A DNA stretch of 41,195 nt, taken from assembly GCA_031291095.1 (NCBI GenBank), contig JARLJR010000098.1, forward strand, positions 1 to 41,195, read 5' to 3'. The notes beneath the pieces are model-generated. The model saw only the letters and a program-made list of their open reading frames with translations, was not told the origin of the DNA and made no database searches. Below are positions 34,097 to 41,195 of the stretch, piece after piece; within the stretch, counting starts at the first letter, position 1; each line of letters starts with the position of its first letter. This DNA is from Legionella sp. GTDB taxonomy: Bacteria; Pseudomonadota; Gammaproteobacteria; Legionellales; Legionellaceae. The position numbers were made by a program, and so were the translations under genes.

Positions 34097-35143
34097 TCAT
34101 ACGTGTTCCTTCGTTATTAATACCTTCTGTGCCGTTTCATAAGCAAATCTATCTTTATCGGGGGACTGATTGTGCAAAACGTCTAGGCCTTTTTCGCCTT
34201 GTTCGATTAATGCGTTTGCGGCATTTACGCGAACCCACCATTCGGGATCACATAATAATTTAGCTAAGAGCTGAATGCTCTTATCCCCCGGAATTGTGCC
34301 GATCGATTTTGCTGTGATTGCTCGGACTTCCCAATGAGTGTCCATTGCCAGGTCATAAATCAATTCATTTTTTCCACTTTCTTGGCAGTGTAGAAAGTAG
34401 CGAATAATTGCTATTTTTAAGTCGACTACACCAATATTAAAATCTTTTTTAGCGATTGGGGCTATTGTTTGTTGTGGAAATTCACAAAGCAGTCGATAGC
34501 AAAATGTTTTCACATAGGGATTTGATTCTGTGTGTAATCGTTCGATGATAATTGGAGATAAATCACGAGGGCCTCTGGTAATCATCTTTGCTAATAAAGA
34601 TTGTTGCAAACGACGCCCTTGAGAAAAAGTGGTGATGGTATTATTAATCTGCTCGGCATCACCAAATTGTACGATGCTAAGGCCTGCATTCATGGAAATA
34701 AGCAGGGTGGGGTCATTGAGTAATCGAAATATTCTGTTTCGATCATCGGGATCCAGGCCGTATAAATAACACATTGCGGCTTGATTGCGTTTGAACCCAC
34801 TATAGGATGAGGACCATTTCACTGCTACGGGCTTTAATACCAAAGCGAATAATTGTTTTTTGAGCTGCTCAAAGTAATCATTAGGTTTTTCCTCCAGACG
34901 TTTCATGACAATTAGGACATTAGGGAGGGATTTTCTTAATTTTTTAGCTTGCGTAATAGAAAAGGATTCTTTATTTACTATATGAGAATGGAGTAATTCA
35001 AAAATCCATTTCAAATTGTGGCTATTTTTTTTCTTATGCCAGCTAAAATAGCATTTCGCAAAAAAAGTAAGTAAGACAAATAGTGTGATTAGGATTAACT
35101 CTATTATTGCTACAATTTTTACAATGTGCAGTATTGTTTCCAT
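34097..35143 (-). CDS. HEAT-repeat protein with N-terminal membrane anchor
   Basis: A 348-aa protein. Residues ~5-32 form a transmembrane helix (IVAIIELILITLFVLLTFF). The rest is helical; the C-terminal half contains HEAT-type repeats, clearest in DTHWEVRAITAKSIGTIPGD and DPEWWVRVNAANALIEQGEK. Start chosen at 35143 (METILHIV), with AAGGA 7 nt upstream; a TTG at 35158 overlaps the previous stop. It follows the TPR-YaiO gene after 11 bp and is surely co-transcribed. A scaffold or regulatory part of the polysaccharide machine in the inner membrane is a reasonable inference. Confidence 0.8.
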   Translation of the reverse strand: METILHIVKIVAIIELILITLFVLLTFFAKCYFSWHKKKNSHNLKWIFELLHSHIVNKESFSITQAKKLRKSLPNVLIVMKRLEEKPNDYFEQLKKQLFALVLKPVAVKWSSSYSGFKRNQAAMCYLYGLDPDDRNRIFRLLNDPTLLISMNAGLSIVQFGDAEQINNTITTFSQGRRLQQSLLAKMITRGPRDLSPIIIERLHTESNPYVKTFCYRLLCEFPQQTIAPIAKKDFNIGVVDLKIAIIRYFLHCQESGKNELIYDLAMDTHWEVRAITAKSIGTIPGDKSIQLLAKLLCDPEWWVRVNAANALIEQGEKGLDVLHNQSPDKDRFAYETAQKVLITKEHV

Positions 35144-35154
35144 CAGTATTTCCT

Positions 35155-37206
35155 TCAAAACTTATATTTAAAGGCGACTGAACCGTCATAAAGGTTACGA
35201 ACTAAATTGCTTGGATACTTCCATCGTTGATAGCCCGCTTCTAATTCAGCAATGACATGATGGTTAAAAATAGGAAAGCCATAACTCGCGTTGATGTACT
35301 TATTATGAATAACAATAAAATTAACCGTTAATAAATCAGCGAGGTCAGGGCTTTTCCCGCTACCCGCACCAATTCCAAAATAGTGATCCAGGTTACCACC
35401 AAAATATTTCCTAGCTTTTAATGTATACAAAAGGGACGTATTTTTATGGCCTTTGGGAACAAAATAATAAGGTCGAAAATTGAGCCAATAACTTTTAGGA
35501 TAAAAGCTGATGGAGTTGGTATAAGTTACAAAAAAGGTTTGAGCTATTTTTGCATATTTGGCACCACCAGACAATTCAAAAAATTTAGGGATGTTAACGT
35601 AAGCCTCGCCAGCCGTCGCAATATCAGGAAATATAGCTGGCTTATTTGCAAAGGCTACGCTTAAATCGGCATAAATATTTCTATTAAATCGCGGTGAAAA
35701 ATCAAGCTCATATTGAGGCGTGCTTTGATGGAGCCTCGATGCATAGTTGACTCTTGCAGTAGCCACTCCATAGATGGTGTCTCGACTGTAATAGATGCTG
35801 GACCAATCCCAAACAGAATGTACGTCAGAGACATAAGCATTATCAGAGGAAATACCTATTTCATTTAAGCCATAGGCATAACGAGGGCTAACGCTATTAA
35901 TATCTGCTAATAAGCCATCGATTTTTTTATCTTTAGGTGAAATTTTTTTTGCTTGTTGATAGGCTCGTGCAGCTAAAGAGTATTGGCGAAGAGTGTCATG
36001 GATCATTCCTTCCTTGATCAATAAATCTGCATTATAGGGAGTACTTTTTAACCCATTCCTAATTACATTCAAGGCGGTCATATCATTGTGGCGGTCAAGA
36101 TAAAAATTAGCCAATGCAATGCGATATTCACTATTAGTAGGATATTGGGCGACTAGATTTTGTAGGATTATCCTAGCCTCATTATATTTCTTTTGTGCAA
36201 TGTAACGTTTAGCCTGGGCTAATTTGTCTACTTTCCGGGCTGGGCGTGTTGGAGCGGTTCTCTTTGTTTTTTGGGGCTTACTAAAATTCGCGAGTTGTTT
36301 TTTTAGTAATAGCAGGGGCTGATAATTGTGCGGATTTGTTGCCAAGCCTTGTTTAATTAAGTCTTGCGCCTCTTTAAATTTCTTTTGTACTAAATTTAAT
36401 TTAATCAAACCAACACGAGCATCTAAATAGTCAGGCTTTTGGATTAAGACAGCTCTCAAGCGAATTCGTGCTTGGGGGTAATCCTTTAGTTGAAAGTAAA
36501 TAAGCCCTAATAACAATTCACTATCTAAGTCTTTAGGGTTTATTTTTAAATTGTGTAATGCTTTTTCTTTAGCAAGACTTAGTTTGCCTTGTGCTCTTAA
36601 TGTTTTTATCTCCGCCAGATTTGTTACCGGTGGTTTTTTCACTTCTGTAACTTGTTTGGTTATTGCTACAGCGTGTTTTATGGCTTCTGTTGGTTGTTTT
36701 TTTAATAGGTCTTTAGCCGATAAAATACTTACTTCTTGGATAATTGTTGCTTTTAGTTCAATGAGTTCGTGTTGTTTAGGATTTTGGTACAGTCCAACCA
36801 CAATTAAATTTGATGCCTCTTGGAATTTTTTATTAAGAATTTTTATGCGTATTAAGGCAATTCGTGCATCCATATAAGTTGGCGTTTTAGCTAAGACGTG
36901 ACTAAAGCAAGTGCTGGCTTCGTTTAAGTTTTTTTCTTGAAAATAAATTAATCCTAATACAAACAACATATCTCCATCATTAGGATGTTGCTGTAGATAA
37001 GCTTTGGCTAATGTTTTTGCTTGTGCAAGTTTGCCTTCCTGTCGTAATCGTTGAACTTGTTGAAAAGAATAGGGCGATGCAGCTGATTTTTTTTGATTAC
37101 TTGGATTTACTAAATGATTTGCTTGATTGTTTTTGATGGGGGGGGATGAGCTTGCTAGTGCATCAAAAAAAATAAAACAGGATAGAATAATTATATGCTT
37201 TTGCAT
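35155..37206 (-). CDS. TPR protein with YaiO-type outer-membrane beta-barrel
   Basis: A 683-aa envelope protein. A signal peptide (residues 1-19) is followed by TPR-type repeats at ~50-155, ~198-305 and ~328-437, then a beta-barrel at ~442-683 of the YaiO family, ending in an aromatic residue (VAFKYKF) as outer-membrane proteins do. The first two TPR blocks are near copies of each other (LGLIYFQEKNLNEAS and LGLIYFQLKDYPQAR). The layout matches PgaA and BcsC, in which periplasmic TPRs guide a polysaccharide to an outer-membrane pore. The GT2 synthase lies upstream and the HEAT protein directly downstream. Confidence 0.85.
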   Translation of the reverse strand: MQKHIIILSCFIFFDALASSSPPIKNNQANHLVNPSNQKKSAASPYSFQQVQRLRQEGKLAQAKTLAKAYLQQHPNDGDMLFVLGLIYFQEKNLNEASTCFSHVLAKTPTYMDARIALIRIKILNKKFQEASNLIVVGLYQNPKQHELIELKATIIQEVSILSAKDLLKKQPTEAIKHAVAITKQVTEVKKPPVTNLAEIKTLRAQGKLSLAKEKALHNLKINPKDLDSELLLGLIYFQLKDYPQARIRLRAVLIQKPDYLDARVGLIKLNLVQKKFKEAQDLIKQGLATNPHNYQPLLLLKKQLANFSKPQKTKRTAPTRPARKVDKLAQAKRYIAQKKYNEARIILQNLVAQYPTNSEYRIALANFYLDRHNDMTALNVIRNGLKSTPYNADLLIKEGMIHDTLRQYSLAARAYQQAKKISPKDKKIDGLLADINSVSPRYAYGLNEIGISSDNAYVSDVHSVWDWSSIYYSRDTIYGVATARVNYASRLHQSTPQYELDFSPRFNRNIYADLSVAFANKPAIFPDIATAGEAYVNIPKFFELSGGAKYAKIAQTFFVTYTNSISFYPKSYWLNFRPYYFVPKGHKNTSLLYTLKARKYFGGNLDHYFGIGAGSGKSPDLADLLTVNFIVIHNKYINASYGFPIFNHHVIAELEAGYQRWKYPSNLVRNLYDGSVAFKYKF

Positions 37207-37441
37207 CTAGATGCACCCACTAAGTATAGAGAAAAAGCAATAAATCGACACCGTGAACTCCCTTTTAAATATCTAGAAAATAAGGATGCATTAGTGAGCA
37301 TTTATAATCACATGAGTGTCATCTGCCTCCAAATATAATGGTGTTGAAGGGTATCGTCAACAAGATGTTTAATCTATGGTTTTTGAGTAAATTTTTATTT
37401 GGGAGAATTATATTGATTTACAATAAAATGGCTTGGACTTA

Positions 37442-38827
37442 CTAAAGTGGTTTTCCTAAGATACGATTAATCAGATAACGGAGTGTTGATACTGTACAGT
37501 TTATGGCACGAAATTGGCGAAAGCCTAGCATTTCGGTGAAGCACAACCACATTGCTCTAAATACATCGCTCCTTTTTCGGTATTTATTAAAACTAATTAC
37601 ATTAAGAAAAAGTACCGTTAAAGTAGCATAGGTAATAAATCCCCATGCTAAAAGCAGTAACCACATCAATATGTACCAATTAACTTGCTGAATGGACACG
37701 CATATTATAAATAATGCCAGTGATGTAAATTCAATTACCGGTCCGAAAATATCAAATAGAATATAAAGCGGAAAAGTTAATAAGCCCACAATCCCATATC
37801 TTGGATTGAATAGCATTCCCAAATGTTTGCTTGCGCTTCGTAACATTCCACGTTGCCATTTATCTCGCTGTTTCCAAAAGGCTTTCCAGGTGGGGGGCAT
37901 CTCAGTCCAGCAAAAAGCATCTGAGGAATGCTTTACTAGATAAGGGTATTTATGTTTCCGCATGAAATGGTGTATTTTGATGGTTATTTCTGCATCATAA
38001 CTAAAATTTTGTGTGTCAAAGCCGTGCATCTGATGTAACAATTCTGTTTCAAAAAGCGTAAACGCCCCTGGAAAGCATAATGCACCACCAAATGTGTTTA
38101 AGCCTGAGCGGCTATAAAGAAAAGAGCGCATATGCTCCAAAGCTTGTGCTGCGGAAATAAAGGGCTTGGGTAATCGGTGGGTTAGCATCTTTCCATGAAC
38201 GACTCGATTACCATTTAAACAATAAACGGTACCACTAACTGCAACACAATGTTGATGGGATAAAAAGGTATAGATTAATCGGGTTAATGCTTCGGGTTCT
38301 ACAATGGTGTCGGCATCTATGGTCAGCATAATTGGCGTTTGGCATGCATTTAAACCGGCATTAATTGAATCAGCAGCACAATTCCATGGAGAATGTTCCT
38401 TATCGATAACCATTAAATTTTTAAATCGGTGGGATTGATAATAATGCTTTATTTTTGAGGTTTTTATTAGCTGCTTGCTGGTCACAGGGATTTCATAGAG
38501 CAAAAATTCTTTTTTTAATAGTTCCAATGTTCCATCAGTAGAGCCATCGTTGACAACAATAAAATTGGTATTTTTATAGTCGCTGTTTAGTCCGCTGTAG
38601 AGCATATTTAAAATGCGATGTTCTTCATTAAAGGCAGGAGTAACAACAGTAACAGGCATTAGGTCGAGATGGTCAATGAATTGATCGATGCCACCATAGG
38701 TTGCTTCTTTGAATTTCTTGAGGATGTCTGGAGCACAGCTAATTAAAAGGATAAAGCACCAGATATTTAAAAGGGCAAAATAAGCGAGAATAGCGAATGT
38801 TAAAATCACAATGATATTAAGCATCAT
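37442..38827 (-). CDS. Family 2 processive glycosyltransferase (polysaccharide synthase)
   Basis: A 461-aa inner-membrane enzyme. An N-terminal helix (~5-30) is followed by the GT-A catalytic domain with TPAFNEE at 63-69, NDGSTDGT at 93-100, DAD at 171-173 and the base region YDAE at 277-280. Q320-R-D-K-W324 is a QxxRW-type motif with lysine for arginine. Three to four C-terminal helices follow (~345-412). This is the layout of PgaC and hyaluronan synthases, which make and translocate a linear polymer; the sugar is unknown. The TPR-YaiO gene follows after 235 bp on the same strand. In E. coli, yaiO lies near the GT2 gene yaiP. Confidence 0.88.
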   Translation of the reverse strand: MMLNIIVILTFAILAYFALLNIWCFILLISCAPDILKKFKEATYGGIDQFIDHLDLMPVTVVTPAFNEEHRILNMLYSGLNSDYKNTNFIVVNDGSTDGTLELLKKEFLLYEIPVTSKQLIKTSKIKHYYQSHRFKNLMVIDKEHSPWNCAADSINAGLNACQTPIMLTIDADTIVEPEALTRLIYTFLSHQHCVAVSGTVYCLNGNRVVHGKMLTHRLPKPFISAAQALEHMRSFLYSRSGLNTFGGALCFPGAFTLFETELLHQMHGFDTQNFSYDAEITIKIHHFMRKHKYPYLVKHSSDAFCWTEMPPTWKAFWKQRDKWQRGMLRSASKHLGMLFNPRYGIVGLLTFPLYILFDIFGPVIEFTSLALFIICVSIQQVNWYILMWLLLLAWGFITYATLTVLFLNVISFNKYRKRSDVFRAMWLCFTEMLGFRQFRAINCTVSTLRYLINRILGKPL

Positions 38828-39098
38828 ATATATAATATTTCCCTTGTAATGAATGCTTTAGGCGCTCTTTTATAAAATTTATCCTTATTCAGCAAACTAC
38901 ATCAATGATACTTGTTTATCCTATATATTCACAATAGCCAATAACTCCTACAAAAGCATTGAATCTTACTATCTTTCTGCATTTTCTAGAAAATACTTTA
39001 GGGCTTGCGTTTGAAAGTAATGTGGTATTATAAGGTTGATAAATAAGGTTTTTTACCTGTTTATCGACACGTTTATTTGACAAGGAGGACAAGAAGAC

Positions 39099-41015
39099 AT
39101 GAAAGGATATAATTTAGTACGTGGCATTATAGGGAGCTCGGGATTACTCTTTATGCTTGCGCCAAATTACGCGGGGGCTACTAAGCTGCACTCTCTTGCT
39201 ACCCAAAAGATGACATCTCAATCTGGCCCAGGCATGAAAGAGCTCCAATCCTGGCGCTCATCAATTATGCGTGTCCCCCGACCAAAAAATGGATGTTTTT
39301 CTGCCAAATACCCTAAAGCTGAATGGAGTGAGGTTCCTTGCACCAAGGCACCGACATGGCCTTATCGTCCCACTCGTGGCGGACATCAGGGGTTTACCGT
39401 AGGTAATGGTAATGATGTTACTGCTCAGGCAGCTAGTGGTAATATAAGTGAAGCGATTGGATCCTTTGATAGTGTCACCGGTGTGGTGAATGAATACGGG
39501 GTCAATCCATACAATAGTGTGTTTTCAGCGAATATTTTTTCTCTTCAATTGAATTCAAATTTCTTTCTTAATACCCCTGCGTGTAATGGGATTTCTGGGT
39601 GTGAAGGTTGGGCGCAATTTGTCTACTCCAATGCCAGCGGAGTAGCCTTTATTCAGTACTGGCTCATTAATTACGGGCCGACATGCCCTGCATCAGGTGG
39701 TCCTTCAGGTACTGGATGGATATCTTTTAGTAATGATTGTTATGGTAATAGTAATGCGGTTACTGTCACGGGTAGTCCTCCTTTAAACATCTCTAAACTC
39801 AGTCAGATGGTAGTGGATGGTCAAGCTGCTGCAGGAGGCAATGATACCCTTACTATGACTGTGAGCGGAACAGCCTATTCTACAAGTGATCATGACAGTG
39901 TGGTTAGTCTCGCTAATTATTGGCAAACAGCAGAGTTCAATGTTTTTGGTGACGGTAATGGATCCGCGGCCACTTTTAACTACAACTCGCCTAATGTCGC
40001 GGCGCTTAAAGTGCGAACGGCGGTTGATGCGGGTAGTTCCGCGGCACCAAGCTGTCTGGCGGCAGGTTATACCGCTGAGACTAATAACCTTAATTTTGGG
40101 ATATTCACGGCAAGTCCGGCAGGAGCAAATCCAGCAGCAATTGTGTTCACGGAAAGTAGCACGAATACAGGTAGCTCTGCCTGTCAAACTGCGTCGAGCA
40201 CAGGGGATACACACATCACGAATTTTTCTGGTTTAGAATATGACTTTCAGGCAACCGGGGATTTTGTGTTAGCTGAGGCTGGCCCTGACTTCATCGTGCA
40301 GACTCGCCAAGCGGCGCCCGTGATTGATCCTCGATGGAGGGATACGTCAATTAACAAGGCGGTTGCTGTACAAATGGGGCAAACTCGAGTGGCTATTTAT
40401 GTCGGGCCAACAAGGCTGGTCATCAATGATAAACCTTATAAGATGAGCAAGGGGCAAAGACACATAGAAGTCAATGGAGTTCAAATCGCTCGTAGGGATA
40501 ATGAGTATGTGATCATCGGACCGAAAGGGGATAGCGTGCGCGCAATGCTCTATGATAACGGTATGAACACCTGGATGAATGTTACTGTGAGTCTTAGTAG
40601 TTCTATGGGCAAGACACGTGGCCTCCTTGGTAATCTGGAAGGTACTATTCATGAGTTAGTTACAGCGCAGGGAATGGTTTTAAACTGGCCTGTTTCTTTC
40701 CACGATCTTTATAACCTTTATGGCGAAAGCTGGCGTGTGCAGCCCGACCAAATGTTGCTTGAAACTGATTCTATGGTGAGAGCAGGAATTCCTGAGAAAC
40801 CATTTTATATGAGCGATCTGCATCCGAAAGAAGCGGCACAGGCTATTGAGGTTTGTAAAGCATCAGGGATTACAGAGCCTGCACTGTTAGAGGCTTGTGC
40901 GCTTGACACGGCTGTTCTCGGTGATAGTGAGATGTCAGTTAAAACCTATCTCCATGCTAATGCTCCACGTGAAGCGATGCCTCGTCCCCTTGTTGAGTCT
41001 AAAAAGCGTAGTTAA
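39099..41015 (+). CDS. Large secreted protein with VWD domain
   Basis: A 638-aa exported protein, with a signal peptide at about 1-27. Residues ~95-352 form a beta-rich, G/N/S-rich module with paired cysteines, resembling jelly-roll modules found in secreted proteins of soil bacteria (SANIFSLQLNSNFF, then WAQFVYSN and AFIQYWLINYG). Residues ~366-545 are a von Willebrand type D domain: GDTHITNFSGLEYDFQATGD is the classic start, and TRGLLGNLEGT its GLCGN-like site. A cysteine-poor helical tail follows. Adhesion or matrix binding is likely. It is richer in G+C than its neighbours and abuts the IS copy. Strong ribosome-binding site AAGGAGG. Confidence 0.78.
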   Translation: MKGYNLVRGIIGSSGLLFMLAPNYAGATKLHSLATQKMTSQSGPGMKELQSWRSSIMRVPRPKNGCFSAKYPKAEWSEVPCTKAPTWPYRPTRGGHQGFTVGNGNDVTAQAASGNISEAIGSFDSVTGVVNEYGVNPYNSVFSANIFSLQLNSNFFLNTPACNGISGCEGWAQFVYSNASGVAFIQYWLINYGPTCPASGGPSGTGWISFSNDCYGNSNAVTVTGSPPLNISKLSQMVVDGQAAAGGNDTLTMTVSGTAYSTSDHDSVVSLANYWQTAEFNVFGDGNGSAATFNYNSPNVAALKVRTAVDAGSSAAPSCLAAGYTAETNNLNFGIFTASPAGANPAAIVFTESSTNTGSSACQTASSTGDTHITNFSGLEYDFQATGDFVLAEAGPDFIVQTRQAAPVIDPRWRDTSINKAVAVQMGQTRVAIYVGPTRLVINDKPYKMSKGQRHIEVNGVQIARRDNEYVIIGPKGDSVRAMLYDNGMNTWMNVTVSLSSSMGKTRGLLGNLEGTIHELVTAQGMVLNWPVSFHDLYNLYGESWRVQPDQMLLETDSMVRAGIPEKPFYMSDLHPKEAAQAIEVCKASGITEPALLEACALDTAVLGDSEMSVKTYLHANAPREAMPRPLVESKKRS

Positions 41016-41061
41016 TTGTATCCCGCTTTTGCAGCAACTCAGGGTTTCGTGCCGCGAACTC

Positions 41062-41195
41062 CTGGGTTAATAGTATGGACCCTACCCTTTAAAAAGGCTT
41101 CGAATCGAGCCAGAATGAAGGTGTAATAACGTCATTCATAAAAAGAGAGGGTCCATATGAACAATATTAAAGTATTAGGTATCGATTTGGCAAAG
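41062..41195 (+). mobile_element. 5' end of an IS110/IS1111-family insertion sequence (right copy, partial)
   Basis: Identical to the reverse complement of 7-140. Upstream of the transposase start it contains ATGGACCCTACC and, closer to the gene, a complementary AGAGAGGGTCCAT, a partial inverted repeat in the leader. It starts 46 bp after the stop of the VWD gene. The element continues beyond the right edge. Confidence 0.8.
41157..41195 (+). CDS. IS110/IS1111-family transposase, N-terminal fragment cut by the window edge
   Basis: Thirteen codons reading MNNIKVLGIDLAK, identical to the left copy. GIDLAK begins the DEDD recombinase domain. AGAGAGGG lies upstream as ribosome-binding site. The gene leaves the window, so intactness is unknown. 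Confidence 0.8.
   Translation, partial: MNNIKVLGIDLAK

Noticed and set aside
7-41195. The whole window as a composite transposon or genomic island between the IS copies
   Set aside because: It holds conserved essential genes (coaX, mraZ to murE, flgAMN, etfBA) in normal context; inverted IS copies at both ends more likely reflect independent insertions.
1-41195. CRISPR arrays, tRNA or rRNA genes and known riboswitches
   Set aside because: No regularly spaced short repeats with unique spacers, no cloverleaf-like stretch and no recognisable riboswitch core were seen. The 113-bp tandem arrays are too long and lack spacers.

Overview
The window looks like a piece of a gammaproteobacterial chromosome, most likely Legionella or a close relative. 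This is inferred from AT-rich coding sequence, the flgA-flgM-flgN block next to a YkuD protein and coaX, a secreted M28 aminopeptidase of the LapA/LapB type, several orphan proteins of the kind often found as Dot/Icm substrates, and abundant short intergenic repeats. No rRNA, tRNA or CRISPR array was seen. All start choices, motifs and repeats were read by eye; no database search was run.

Layout. Both ends carry the same 134-bp 5' end of an IS110/IS1111-family element, in inverted orientation (7-140 and 41062-41195), so the window runs from one copy to another with both transposases pointing outward. From the left: an SDR dehydrogenase; flgN, flgM and flgA on the minus strand, with a near-perfect sigma-28 promoter ahead of flgM; a cytochrome c5-like protein; a YkuD L,D-transpeptidase that also has a sigma-28-like promoter; coaX; an LRR-type orphan; and a shortened dcw cluster mraZ-rsmH-ftsL-ftsI-murE, with a MraZ-type operator (GTGGAG repeats). 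The cluster is broken between ftsL and ftsI and stops after murE, where a tandem array of intergenic repeats supplies the murE stop codon. Next come pdxB and a site-2 protease (minus strand), a KimA/APC-type transporter, a PAP2 phosphatase, an orphan membrane protein, etfB-etfA and alanine dehydrogenase.

From 21.6 kb the content is more accessory: an orphan, an M28 aminopeptidase, a GrpB-GNAT fusion ending in another repeat array, gene remnants, a secreted FlgE-like protein, an MFS transporter and a methyltransferase. A compact divergent module follows, with an XRE-cupin regulator facing a DUF2000 protein and an AlaX-like editing protein. Two matching TGCG-N6-CGCA palindromes lie between them. 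Then come an SbmA/YddA-type ABC transporter, a divergent PNPOx-family flavoprotein and a small membrane protein. A minus-strand locus (GT2 polysaccharide synthase, TPR plus YaiO-type outer-membrane barrel, HEAT-repeat inner-membrane protein) reads like an exopolysaccharide synthesis and export system. The last gene is a large secreted VWD-domain protein next to the right-hand IS copy.

A family of roughly 90-110 bp imperfect hairpin repeats (about ten copies, two tandem arrays with a period near 113 bp) is scattered through the intergenic spaces. It provides the 3' ends of two genes. The most interesting items are the two-operator XRE-cupin module, the GT2-YaiO-HEAT locus with a synthase remnant beside it, the signal-peptide-bearing hook-like protein and the sigma-28-linked L,D-transpeptidase.
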